In this document: piece after piece, positions 35,008 through 43,261 of the stretch
How positions within the stretch are numbered: the first letter of the stretch is position 1
Layout: each line of letters opens with the position of its first letter
The notes under the pieces: model-generated
What the model saw: only the letters and a program-made list of their open reading frames with translations
What the model was told of the DNA's origin: nothing
Database searches by the model: none
Translations under genes and position numbers: made by a program
Assembly (NCBI GenBank): GCA_934095865.1
Contig: CAKOKU010000005.1
Location: 37,278-101,277, forward strand
Direction: 5' to 3'
Source of the DNA: an uncultured Bacilli bacterium
GTDB lineage: Bacteria; Bacillota_I; Bacilli_A; RF39; UBA660
Length of the DNA: 64,000 nt

Positions 35008-36210
35008 ATGGAAAAACTAAATGTATATATTAATAAAAAAAGTGAAGAAAATGTTTTAAGAAATCATCCGTGGGTATTTAAAAGTGATATTTTAAAATCA
35101 GATGAAGAAATAAAAAATGGGGATATTGTTGTTGTTAGAAATAGTAAAAATAAATTTTTAGGCAGTGCTTTTTATAATGATAATTCCAAAATAACTTTAC
35201 GTTTTATTAGTAGAAATGCTAATGATACTTTTGATTATGAATTTTTTAAGAGAAGAGTGGAATATGCTGTAAATTACCGTTTAAAAGTAATGCCAAATGA
35301 TTTAAATTGTTTAAGGCTAGTATATGGTGAAGCTGACTTTTTACCGGGTCTTACCGTGGATAAATTTAATGATATATTAGTTGTACAAATTTTATCATTA
35401 GGTATTGATGTTCGAAAAGATATGATTTTAAAAGCTTTATATGAAGTTACTAGTAAACATTTTGATGTTAATGGTATTTTCTTGAGATGTGATGTTAATT
35501 TACGTGAAAAAGAAGGATTAGAAGAATATATTGGTTGGTATGAAGAAATTCCTCATCCTGCTATAACAACTACTTATATTGAAGAAAATGGTTTAAAATA
35601 TTTAGTTGATTTTAAAGACGGTCAAAAAACAGGATTCTTTTTGGATCAAAAATACAACCGCTTATTAGTTCGTAATCTTGCTTCTGATATGACCGTATTA
35701 GATTGTTGTACACATACCGGTTCTTTTGCAATGAATGCCGCTTTGGGTGGGGCAAAAAAGGTTGTGGCTTTAGATATTTCTAAAAAGGCTTTGGAAGATG
35801 CCACTTCAAATTTTCGCTTAAATAATTTAGAAATTGAAACAATTGAAGCTGATATTTTTGACTATCTAAGAAATTTGGTAGATAGTAAAAATAAAGATTA
35901 TAATTTAATTATTTTAGATCCACCTGCTTTTACAAAATCTAGAAGTACTATAAAGAATGCCTTAAAAGGCTATCAAGAAATCAATTATTTAGCAATGAAG
36001 GCTTTACCAAGAGGTGGTTATCTTGTTAGTGCTTCGTGTTCCCATTATGCCAGTGAAGAAGATTTTACTAATGCCATTTTTAAAGCTTCTTTGATGGCGG
36101 GTGTAACTTTGCGTGTTGTAAAGAAATCCTACGCTGCTCCTGATCATCCAGAAGTTTTAGGAATACCAGAAACTAAATATTTAAAATTTTTTATCTTTCA
36201 AGTTGTTTAG
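35008..36210 (+). CDS. rlmI: RlmI-type 23S rRNA cytosine methyltransferase
   Basis: This 400-residue protein has an N-terminal PUA domain (about 1-75) and a class I SAM methyltransferase domain. Its motifs are DCCTHTGSFAMNAALGGA, the acidic ALDIS, the DPPAF motif and the SASCSHY loop. These match RlmI/YwbD enzymes that methylate a cytosine in 23S rRNA. AAGGAG precedes the ATG. The SNF2 helicase gene begins 9 bp after its stop, so the two are co-transcribed. Confidence 0.87.
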   Translation: MEKLNVYINKKSEENVLRNHPWVFKSDILKSDEEIKNGDIVVVRNSKNKFLGSAFYNDNSKITLRFISRNANDTFDYEFFKRRVEYAVNYRLKVMPNDLNCLRLVYGEADFLPGLTVDKFNDILVVQILSLGIDVRKDMILKALYEVTSKHFDVNGIFLRCDVNLREKEGLEEYIGWYEEIPHPAITTTYIEENGLKYLVDFKDGQKTGFFLDQKYNRLLVRNLASDMTVLDCCTHTGSFAMNAALGGAKKVVALDISKKALEDATSNFRLNNLEIETIEADIFDYLRNLVDSKNKDYNLIILDPPAFTKSRSTIKNALKGYQEINYLAMKALPRGGYLVSASCSHYASEEDFTNAIFKASLMAGVTLRVVKKSYAAPDHPEVLGIPETKYLKFFIFQVV

Positions 36211-36219
36211 GAGGTATCA

Positions 36220-39200
36220 ATGCAAAATATAGAAAAATTTCATCAAAAGTATGGTGATTTTCTTTACTATCAAGCAATGTCTATTCCTGAGTGGTATCTT
36301 AATAAAAAAGATGTCCGAATGAATGCCAATGGTACAAGAACTATTTCTTTTGTATTTGATAGTTATTATAGTGGAGAGTTTAATATTGCTGTTAATTTAG
36401 ATGAAAATTTGGATTTTGTGGATGGTACTTGTAATTGTGATGTTTTTGCCAAAAAGCATTTTTGTCAACATCTTTTAGCTTGTTTAATAAAGAAACAAGA
36501 CGATTTTTTAACTAGTAAAGAAATTTCTATTAAAATGGCTCATCGTATTTTAAATGAATTTATAGATAATGGTAGTGGTATTAAAAACAAAGCTAAAGAA
36601 GAACTTGGAGTTGATGTTGAACTTTTATATAGCGAAGGCAGCTTTTTAGTTCGATTAAAGATTGGCACTAGTAATAAATATGTAATAAAAAGTAAAGAAA
36701 AATTTAATGGCTTAAAAAATGCTTATTTTAATAATACTGATTTTGTTTTTGGCAAGAAATTTACATATAATCCAAGCAATTATTTCTTTAATGAAGATAA
36801 TACTAAATTAATGGAATTCCTTTTTAATTATTCGTCAGAAAATATTAATAGTTATGACTACATAGATGAACCTTTAAAATTAAATAGCCGTGAATTTGTC
36901 GAATTATTGATGCTTTTACAAAATAAAACATTTCTTTTAAATGATGTAAAAATTAATAAAATAGTAAAGGGCTTTCCTACGGGTTATGAACTTACTTATC
37001 AAGAAAATAAATATGAATTTTCTATAACTAATTTAGATAAATTTGTCTTTGTTGATGACAGGTGTCATTATGTTATATATAATAATGTACTATATGTTTT
37101 AAAAAATAGTGATAGTAGAATTGTAAGACAGCTTCAACAAAATCATATTACCAGTCTTGTTTTTGCTAAAGAAGATTTGGAATTGTTTAAAAAAGGTTTA
37201 CTGGAAAAAACAATGAATACAATTACAGTTAGCGAAACAGTTAAAGATGTAAAAATTATTAAGGAAAAAAAGGCTAATATTTATTTTGATTTGAATGATG
37301 ATGAGATTATAGCTAAAGTTATATTAAAATATGGTGATACGGAATTTAATTATTTTGATGAGGTTAAAGATATTGTTAGAGATAGTGTTTTTGAAAATAA
37401 AGTAATAGATGATTTACTTATCTATGGTTTTGTGGAAAATAAGAAGAAATTTGTTATTTTAGATGCTGACTTAGCATATAACTTTTTAGAAAATGATTTA
37501 AATTATTTTACTGATAATTATACTGTATTTACTACCGAAAAAATAAAGAAAATCCATTTTTTAAGAGATACTAAAATTAAATCTAATTTTTCCATTGGCA
37601 AAGATAATATTCTAGCTTATAATTTTGATATTGATAATGTCTCTTCTAAAGAGGTGGCTTCTTTACTTGGGGCTGTTAAGAGTAAGAAAAAATATTACCG
37701 TTTAAAAAGTGGGGATGTTATATCTTTATTGAATAATCAGGAACTAGAAGATTTTGCTAACCTTACAGCAGATTTAAATTTAGATAGTAAAAAATTGGAA
37801 AGTGATAATATAGAAATTCCTAAATACCGAGCATTTTTTATTGAAAGTTTAAAAAATAATCGTTACTCAAAAATAATAACTAATAATAAATTTGATGAAT
37901 TCATTAAAAATTTTAAGACTTATAAAAATGCTCAAGTTGAGTTTAGTTGTGATGAACAAGAATTGCTTCGTGATTATCAAAAAGAAGGAATTAAGTGGCT
38001 TTATACAATTTATAAATGTGATTTGGGTGGCATTTTAGCTGATGAAATGGGGTTAGGTAAAACTTTACAAACGATTATCTTTCTAAGAAAAGTAATTGCT
38101 GAAAAGCCAGATGCTAAAATCTTAATTGTGTTACCAACTTCTCTAGTATATAATTGGGAAAAAGAATTTATAAAATTTGCTCCTGAACTTAAATATGTTG
38201 TAGTGGCTGAAAATAAGAAAAAACGCCAAGAAATAATGCAAAAATTTGCTGATTATAATATTTTTATTACAACGTATGGCTTAATACGTAATGATAATGA
38301 CGAATATGAAAACAAAGATTTTGAAGTTTGTGTTATAGATGAAGCTCAGGCGATTAAGAATTATCAAGCTGGTATGACTAAAGAAATAAAAAAGATTAAA
38401 GCGCGTACAAAAATTGCTTTGACGGGTACCCCATTAGAGAATTCAATTTATGAATTATGGAGTATTTTTGATTTTATTATGCCTGGTTATCTTAACTCAA
38501 TAGTAAGATTTCGAGAAATATATGGTATCAAAGATGTTGATGAGGAGTCTTTAAAAAAATTAGACAACTTAAATTATCAGATTAAGCCATTTATTTTAAG
38601 AAGAAAGAAAAAAGAAGTATCAAAAGAATTGCCTGATAAGATAGAACACATTGAATATTTAGAGATGAGTGCTACCGAAAAAGCATTGTATCAAGGTTTA
38701 GTTACTGATACTAAAGAAGCGATTGATGAGATAGTAGCTCGGGAAGGGTTTATTAAAGCTAGATTTAAAATTGTTACTTTATTGATGCGCTTAAGACAGT
38801 TATGTGTAAGTCCTGCTTTGATAGATAATACTTATCAGGAAGAGTCTATTAAAATTAAACGCCTTCTAGAAATTATTAAAGATTTAGTTAAAGATAAACA
38901 TAAAATTTTAATTTTTAGTTCCTTTAAAAGTGCAATAGAATTAGTTAAAGAAGAATTGACTAAAGAAAGTATCTCAAACTATGTTATTGATGGCTCTGTA
39001 TCAGGAAGACAAAGAGTAATGTTAGTTGATGCTTTTAATAAAGACGAGACAAGTTGCTTTTTAATAACTTTAAAATCAGGTGGTGTTGGTCTTAATCTTA
39101 CAAGTGCTGATGTTGTTATTCATTTAGATGTTTGGTGGAATCCACAAGCTGAAAATCAAGCAACCGACCGTGCGCATCGTATTGGGCAAACAAAAACTGT

Positions 39201-39381
39201 TACTGTATTAAAATTAATAAATAAAGGAACGATTGAAGAAAAAATAATTGAATTACAAGAAAAGAAAAAAATCTTGAGTGATAGTTTAATTGAAGGTAAT
39301 GGTTGTCTTGATTTTGATACTTTAACTGAAGAAGAATTAACTAATCTTTTAAGTATTGGTTATAATATAGATAATAATTAA
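36220..39381 (+). CDS. SWIM-domain SNF2 family helicase
   Basis: This 1053-residue protein has an N-terminal SWIM zinc finger (C71, C73, C82, H84 in the pattern CxCx8CxH). A long SNF2-associated region follows. The motor has Walker A LADEMGLGKT, DEAQ box VIDEAQAIKN, motif III ALTGTPLEN, and C-lobe motifs GGVGLNLT and DRAHRIGQ. Bacterial SNF2 proteins translocate on duplex DNA or act on nucleic-acid complexes; no role has been fixed for this branch. It has no restriction or toxin partner here, so it looks like a chromosomal gene. Confidence 0.92.
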   Translation: MQNIEKFHQKYGDFLYYQAMSIPEWYLNKKDVRMNANGTRTISFVFDSYYSGEFNIAVNLDENLDFVDGTCNCDVFAKKHFCQHLLACLIKKQDDFLTSKEISIKMAHRILNEFIDNGSGIKNKAKEELGVDVELLYSEGSFLVRLKIGTSNKYVIKSKEKFNGLKNAYFNNTDFVFGKKFTYNPSNYFFNEDNTKLMEFLFNYSSENINSYDYIDEPLKLNSREFVELLMLLQNKTFLLNDVKINKIVKGFPTGYELTYQENKYEFSITNLDKFVFVDDRCHYVIYNNVLYVLKNSDSRIVRQLQQNHITSLVFAKEDLELFKKGLLEKTMNTITVSETVKDVKIIKEKKANIYFDLNDDEIIAKVILKYGDTEFNYFDEVKDIVRDSVFENKVIDDLLIYGFVENKKKFVILDADLAYNFLENDLNYFTDNYTVFTTEKIKKIHFLRDTKIKSNFSIGKDNILAYNFDIDNVSSKEVASLLGAVKSKKKYYRLKSGDVISLLNNQELEDFANLTADLNLDSKKLESDNIEIPKYRAFFIESLKNNRYSKIITNNKFDEFIKNFKTYKNAQVEFSCDEQELLRDYQKEGIKWLYTIYKCDLGGILADEMGLGKTLQTIIFLRKVIAEKPDAKILIVLPTSLVYNWEKEFIKFAPELKYVVVAENKKKRQEIMQKFADYNIFITTYGLIRNDNDEYENKDFEVCVIDEAQAIKNYQAGMTKEIKKIKARTKIALTGTPLENSIYELWSIFDFIMPGYLNSIVRFREIYGIKDVDEESLKKLDNLNYQIKPFILRRKKKEVSKELPDKIEHIEYLEMSATEKALYQGLVTDTKEAIDEIVAREGFIKARFKIVTLLMRLRQLCVSPALIDNTYQEESIKIKRLLEIIKDLVKDKHKILIFSSFKSAIELVKEELTKESISNYVIDGSVSGRQRVMLVDAFNKDETSCFLITLKSGGVGLNLTSADVVIHLDVWWNPQAENQATDRAHRIGQTKTVTVLKLINKGTIEEKIIELQEKKKILSDSLIEGNGCLDFDTLTEEELTNLLSIGYNIDNN

Positions 39382-39387
39382 TTTAGA

Positions 39388-39417
39388 AACATCTTTCGTG
39401 GTTAAAGATGTTTTTTG
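39388..39417 (+). terminator. Terminator after the SNF2 gene
   Basis: AACATCTTT (39388-39396) pairs with AAAGATGTT (39404-39412), followed by TTTTT. Confidence 0.85.
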
Positions 39418-39479
39418 CTTTTCATCCTTTTTTTGAGCTTGTTTTTTGGAAGAAAAAGTCTTAAAGTCAAGTATTTTAG

Positions 39480-39508
39480 TTGACAAAAAGAAAATTTAGA
39501 AATATACT
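39480..39508 (+). promoter_or_regulatory. Strong promoter of the 39587 gene
   Basis: A consensus TTGACA at 39480-39485 and TATACT at 39503-39508 have a 17-bp spacer, one of the best promoters in the window. Confidence 0.85.
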
Positions 39509-39522
39509 AACATCTCAGTAAT

Positions 39523-39556
39523 GAAGCCGGATTGTCATTTTTGCAAGGCCGGTTTC
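39523..39556 (+). promoter_or_regulatory. Leader hairpin in the 5' untranslated region of the 39587 gene
   Basis: GAAGCCGG (39523-39530) pairs with CCGGTTTC (39549-39556), leaving an 18-nt loop. No T-run follows, so it is not a simple terminator. It may stabilise the message or bind a regulator. It is too small to be matched to a known riboswitch class. Confidence 0.45.
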
Positions 39557-39586
39557 TTAAAATAGAAGAATAGTGAGGAAAAATAT

Positions 39587-41137
39587 ATGAATGATAGTTA
39601 TAAAATTTTTGATTTAACACCAGATGATACTTTAGTAGAAGTAAATATTAAACGTGAATTACAAAAAGAGCAATGTATTAAAATGCATGCTCAACAAGAA
39701 ATCGTTGCCCTAGATAATGCTTATAGAGCAATAGCAAGTGAACGCGCTAATAACAAAGTTAAAAGTGCAATTGATAGCTTTTGCATCGAAAGTCAAATAT
39801 TTGCAATTTATGGTAAGTATGTTAATTTCTGTAAAGATTTAACTGAATTACAAAAAGCTACTCCGGATAGAGGATGCTTTGTTGATAGCCTAAGAAGAAT
39901 CTTTAATGAAAGAGCTTATAAATTATTGATGGCTATTAAAGATTTAAAAAATGCTAGAAGTTTAGAGCGTGTTAATGAAATAAAGAATAGAATTAAAGAA
40001 GATTCAATGGCATTTTTAGAAAACTTTGATGAAGAATTCCAAAGACTTGTTTATGAAGATTTAGCCGTTGGTTTAGGTCATACGCAAGAAATGACTTATT
40101 TAATAAGAGCAGTTTGGGGAAGTATTTCTTTATATGATTTAGTTGAAACTTTAAATGAAAATATGAAGACTTTAGAAAAAGCGGTTATGTTATCAGAAGC
40201 GATGGCTCATGAAAATGCTGATATTGCACCATTAACTCATGATGAAGTAGCTTTAGATAATGTTAGTGATGATATTAATAAGGCTGTATCTGGTGAGGTT
40301 GAAAGTAATATGATGACGATGCGTGATTATAAAGATGCTTTTAAAGATAATAGAATCTCTGATATTCAAGTTCAAGCTTATAATAAATATGGTGTTCGTT
40401 ATGAACAATTACCTGGTGGCAATGTAGAACAATTTGTTTGGCGTAGTGTTCCAAGTGATTATGATGCTAAGTTAGCAATGGAAGAAAAAGGAACAGAAAC
40501 ATTTCTTGCTACTATAAATAATGCTGAACTTCAAGGTACACGTTTATATAATAATTTTCTTAATTCTTTAGTAGAAGGTATTGTTTCTTACGTTGGTAGT
40601 ACTAATAAAAGATATATTGATTTCCAAAATGGTAAGGTTAAGAAAAATGCTTTTGTAAGAGAACGTATGGCTGATGAAGTTAAATTGTTAAAAGCTATTT
40701 ATGATACCTTTAATAGCGTAAGAAATTTATGCGTATATCAAGGTATAGATATGCAACAATTCTTTAGTAGTTTTGATACCGCCAAAACAACTCATGAAAA
40801 ATTAATGATTGTTTTAGAAAATGCCCCTTTAATTGTTAGATTTTGCCAATTAAATGATGCTTTCTATAAAGAAAGTAAAGTAATTACAGCATTAGAACAG
40901 AATAGTTTTGACCATGAATATGTTAGCGAGGCTACATATGGAATGGACGATGTAACTCTATCAATTAGAGAATATAATATGGAACATCCAGAAGCTGCTT
41001 ATTCAATGCAAGGAGTTTTAGAAAATTATGGTGGTGAAGCATTTGATTCAAGAATTATTGAAATAATGGAAAATCATAATTTAGATACTAAACGTTTAAA
41101 AGACGGAATTAATTTAGCAGAAAAACCAAAAGCTTAA
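39587..41137 (+). CDS. Hypothetical protein with J-domain-like N-terminus lacking HPD
   Basis: I do not recognise this 516-residue soluble protein as a whole. Residues 4-50 (YKIFDLTPDDTLVEV, then QEIVALDNAYRAIAS) follow the helix pattern of a J-domain, but the HPD tripeptide needed to stimulate DnaK is absent. The rest is charged and helical (LRRIFNERAYKLLMAIKDLKN). The C-terminal half resembles no domain I know. It has a near-consensus promoter and a structured leader, so it may be well expressed. It is monocistronic, with a terminator after it. Tandem codons are ordinary for the genome. Confidence 0.6.
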   Translation: MNDSYKIFDLTPDDTLVEVNIKRELQKEQCIKMHAQQEIVALDNAYRAIASERANNKVKSAIDSFCIESQIFAIYGKYVNFCKDLTELQKATPDRGCFVDSLRRIFNERAYKLLMAIKDLKNARSLERVNEIKNRIKEDSMAFLENFDEEFQRLVYEDLAVGLGHTQEMTYLIRAVWGSISLYDLVETLNENMKTLEKAVMLSEAMAHENADIAPLTHDEVALDNVSDDINKAVSGEVESNMMTMRDYKDAFKDNRISDIQVQAYNKYGVRYEQLPGGNVEQFVWRSVPSDYDAKLAMEEKGTETFLATINNAELQGTRLYNNFLNSLVEGIVSYVGSTNKRYIDFQNGKVKKNAFVRERMADEVKLLKAIYDTFNSVRNLCVYQGIDMQQFFSSFDTAKTTHEKLMIVLENAPLIVRFCQLNDAFYKESKVITALEQNSFDHEYVSEATYGMDDVTLSIREYNMEHPEAAYSMQGVLENYGGEAFDSRIIEIMENHNLDTKRLKDGINLAEKPKA

Positions 41138-41144
41138 AATTCAT

Positions 41145-41173
41145 AAAAAGTACAAGTGATATGTACTTTTTTT
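41145..41173 (+). terminator. Terminator after the 39587 gene
   Basis: AAAAAGTAC (41145-41153) pairs with GTACTTTTT (41163-41171), with further T. Confidence 0.85.
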
Positions 41174-41175
41174 CG

Positions 41176-41204
41176 TTGTAAAACACTCTCATTTCATATA
41201 TAAT
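41176..41204 (+). promoter_or_regulatory. Promoter of the 41231 gene
   Basis: TTGTAA at 41176-41181 and TATAAT at 41199-41204 have a 17-bp spacer. Confidence 0.8.
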
Positions 41205-41230
41205 TAAATTATGATAAAAAGAGGTTAGCT

Positions 41231-42520
41231 ATGGATAATAAACTTAATATACCAAGTAATAATCAAAATAGTAGTAATTCTAATTTAAGCAATAATCAGT
41301 TTGGGGTTATTAATAATTCTGTTAATAGTTCTAGTAATGTAGCTGGTAATGTTGATAGTGGGAATCAAAATATTGTTGTATCAACGAATCAAGGTGGCGC
41401 TAATAATGATACTAATGCTGTATCTTCAGTGTCTTCTTCGAAAGAATTACCAAAAGCTTCTGTTGCTGTTAATAATACGTCTTTGGCAAATGATACCAAA
41501 ATAGAAGAAACAACAGTTACTAAAGCTAGTCATGGTTCTTTAGTTGTAGCCGTTGTTGATAATGGGACAGCTAACATATTAACTGATAAGTTTCCAGAAA
41601 AGATTGACATTAGTTTAAAAGCTAAAACAGTAGTTAATAAAAATGGTAAAAAAGTTAAGATTATGACTAAACGAGAATTAATCACTAATATAGTTTTAAG
41701 TGTAATTTTTGTTGTTATATTAGGCGTTGGTGGTTATTATGGCTATATGTATTTATTTAATGTTAATCCAAGAAACTTCAAGACCAAAGATGTGGTTGTG
41801 GAATATGGTAATGATATTCCTTTATCAGTGAGAAATTATATTAATTTAACAGATATTAGTGAGATGGATTATACTTTAGATATTTCACAAGTTAAGACTG
41901 ATGTTGGAACTTATACTTATAAAGTTACTTATGAAGAGGTAACTAAAACTGGTACTTTGACGGTTAAAGATACAACTCCTCCAGTAATTACTTTTAAAGA
42001 AGATATTAATATTCCTGCTCATACTGAGATTACTAAGGATATGTTGGTGAGTGAGTGTAGTGATTTAAGTGATTGTTCATACGATTTAACCGCGCCAGTT
42101 GATACTAGTATGTATGGCCAAGTCAACGCTAGTATCACTGCAACTGATCAATATGGTAATTCTAAAACTTATGAAACGACTATTAATGTTATTGAAAAAA
42201 CAATTAATATGAACTGTAAGTTTAGTGGTTTATCTAGTGATTATTTGTATTTAGATAATGGCGAGTACAATTTAGAATTTAATGCTGGGAATATATTAAA
42301 AGCAGGAAAATATATAAATAATCGTGTTTATATTAGTAGTGTTTATTATAATGATAATAAGAGTAATTTGGTAGCTGAAGGTTATACTTTGGATGAAGCT
42401 ACTAACAGTGCTAAAAAAGAAACGGATGTAAGCAATGTAGACTTACTAACTAACTTAAATGATATTAAATCATCTTTAGAGAGTAATGGTTATAGTTGTG
42501 TTGTTAGTGAAAATAATTAG
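41231..42520 (+). CDS. Membrane-anchored protein with extracellular Ig-like domains
   Basis: This 429-residue protein has an N-terminal region of about 150 residues that is Asn/Ser-rich low complexity and presumably cytoplasmic. A basic stop (KKVKIMTKRE) and one membrane helix (about 158-178) follow. Outside are beta-rich repeats: one ends VGTYTYKVTYEEVTKTGTLTV and the next begins DTTPPVITFKEDI, as in HYR or DUF5011-type Ig-like modules. GAGG lies before the ATG. It probably acts at the cell surface; the partner is unknown. The next gene is a pilin-like protein with its own promoter. Confidence 0.7.
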   Translation: MDNKLNIPSNNQNSSNSNLSNNQFGVINNSVNSSSNVAGNVDSGNQNIVVSTNQGGANNDTNAVSSVSSSKELPKASVAVNNTSLANDTKIEETTVTKASHGSLVVAVVDNGTANILTDKFPEKIDISLKAKTVVNKNGKKVKIMTKRELITNIVLSVIFVVILGVGGYYGYMYLFNVNPRNFKTKDVVVEYGNDIPLSVRNYINLTDISEMDYTLDISQVKTDVGTYTYKVTYEEVTKTGTLTVKDTTPPVITFKEDINIPAHTEITKDMLVSECSDLSDCSYDLTAPVDTSMYGQVNASITATDQYGNSKTYETTINVIEKTINMNCKFSGLSSDYLYLDNGEYNLEFNAGNILKAGKYINNRVYISSVYYNDNKSNLVAEGYTLDEATNSAKKETDVSNVDLLTNLNDIKSSLESNGYSCVVSENN

Positions 42521-42523
42521 TTA

Positions 42524-42553
42524 TTGTAAGTAGATGGCTGATTGTGATAGAAT
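42524..42553 (+). promoter_or_regulatory. Promoter of the pilin-like 42575 gene
   Basis: TTGTAA at 42524-42529 and TAGAAT at 42548-42553 are separated by 18 bp, with TG two bases before the -10 box. Confidence 0.7.
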
Positions 42554-42574
42554 TACTATAAGATTGGAGGCATT

Positions 42575-42937
42575 ATGAGAAGAAAAAACGGTTATACTGT
42601 TATAGATATTTTAGTTGTAATTGTTGGATTGGGTTTAATAACACTCTTTACGATTCCTAAATTAAGTTATGCTTTTCTTGATAATAAAGATGAATTATAT
42701 AATGAATCACTTAATCTTTATTTAACTCAAGCTGAAAATTATGGTAATACAATAAAAGATGAAGTAAAAGCTGATGATACTTATATAGTAAGTATTAAAG
42801 ATTTAGTTGATAAGGGTTATATTGGAACTGTAAGTGGATCTGTTAATGACATTAGAGATGGTTCTTCCATGTTAGATATTAAATTTCATTTAATTTATGA
42901 TGAAGAACATGATAACGTATATGCCGAACTTGTTTAA
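42575..42937 (+). CDS. Prepilin-like small protein with aspartate at +5
   Basis: This 120-residue protein begins MRRKNG/YTVIDILVVIVGLG, which fits a class III signal with cleavage after G6, and has a 20-residue hydrophobic helix. The +5 residue is Asp rather than the near-invariant Glu of type IV pilins. The ectodomain (about 95 residues) contains VSIKDLVDKGYIG, matching the VAKLVSEGYL region just after the pilin helix of the 25865 adhesin. The two therefore share a pilin core. GGAGG precedes the ATG. It is likely a minor or pseudopilin-like surface subunit. Confidence 0.72.
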   Translation: MRRKNGYTVIDILVVIVGLGLITLFTIPKLSYAFLDNKDELYNESLNLYLTQAENYGNTIKDEVKADDTYIVSIKDLVDKGYIGTVSGSVNDIRDGSSMLDIKFHLIYDEEHDNVYAELV

Positions 42938-43027
42938 TATTATAGTAAAGTTTGTGTCAAATTTTTAGGAAAAAGATATATATTTAAGACAAAAAAGAGT
43001 ATGATAAGTACGTAAGGAGCTGATTAT

Positions 43028-43225
43028 ATGTTATATCCATCAATTGATAAAATGTTGAATATTGTAGATTCAAAATACAAATTAGTTCATATCATTTCTC
43101 GTCGTAGTAAAGAAATGATTGAAACTAAACATTTTCAAATGCCAGAAAATGAGTATAAAAGTAAAAAGGAACTAGGTAGAGCACTTGAAGAGTTAGAACA
43201 TGGACTAATCAAAGTGATTGATTAG
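43028..43225 (+). CDS. rpoZ: RNA polymerase omega subunit
   Basis: This 65-residue protein has the omega signature: YPSIDKMLNIVDSKYKLVHIISRRSKEM, matching the N-terminal helices that wrap the beta-prime C-terminus, then a conserved KELGRALEELE helix. Omega stabilises the core enzyme in the cytoplasm. AAGGAG lies upstream of the ATG. The terminator hairpin overlaps the stop codon. In many Bacillota rpoZ follows gmk, but here it is next to polA. Confidence 0.87.
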   Translation: MLYPSIDKMLNIVDSKYKLVHIISRRSKEMIETKHFQMPENEYKSKKELGRALEELEHGLIKVID

Positions 43226-43236
43226 TTTCTTTTTTA
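43204..43236 (+). terminator. Terminator overlapping the rpoZ stop
   Basis: ACTAATCA (43204-43211) pairs with TGATTAGT (43219-43226), then CTTTTTT. The stop codon TAG lies in the 3' arm. Confidence 0.8.
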
Positions 43237-43261
43237 TTAATAGTTAAGGAAGAGGAAAAAT

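Noticed and set aside
36220..39381. Defence-island SNF2 helicase
   Set aside because: No nuclease, methylase or other defence gene is adjacent. It is co-transcribed with an rRNA methyltransferase, so it looks like a chromosomal housekeeping-type gene.
39509..39586. Known riboswitch class in the 39587 leader
   Set aside because: One 8-bp hairpin without conserved junctions or a pseudoknot. No class can be named.
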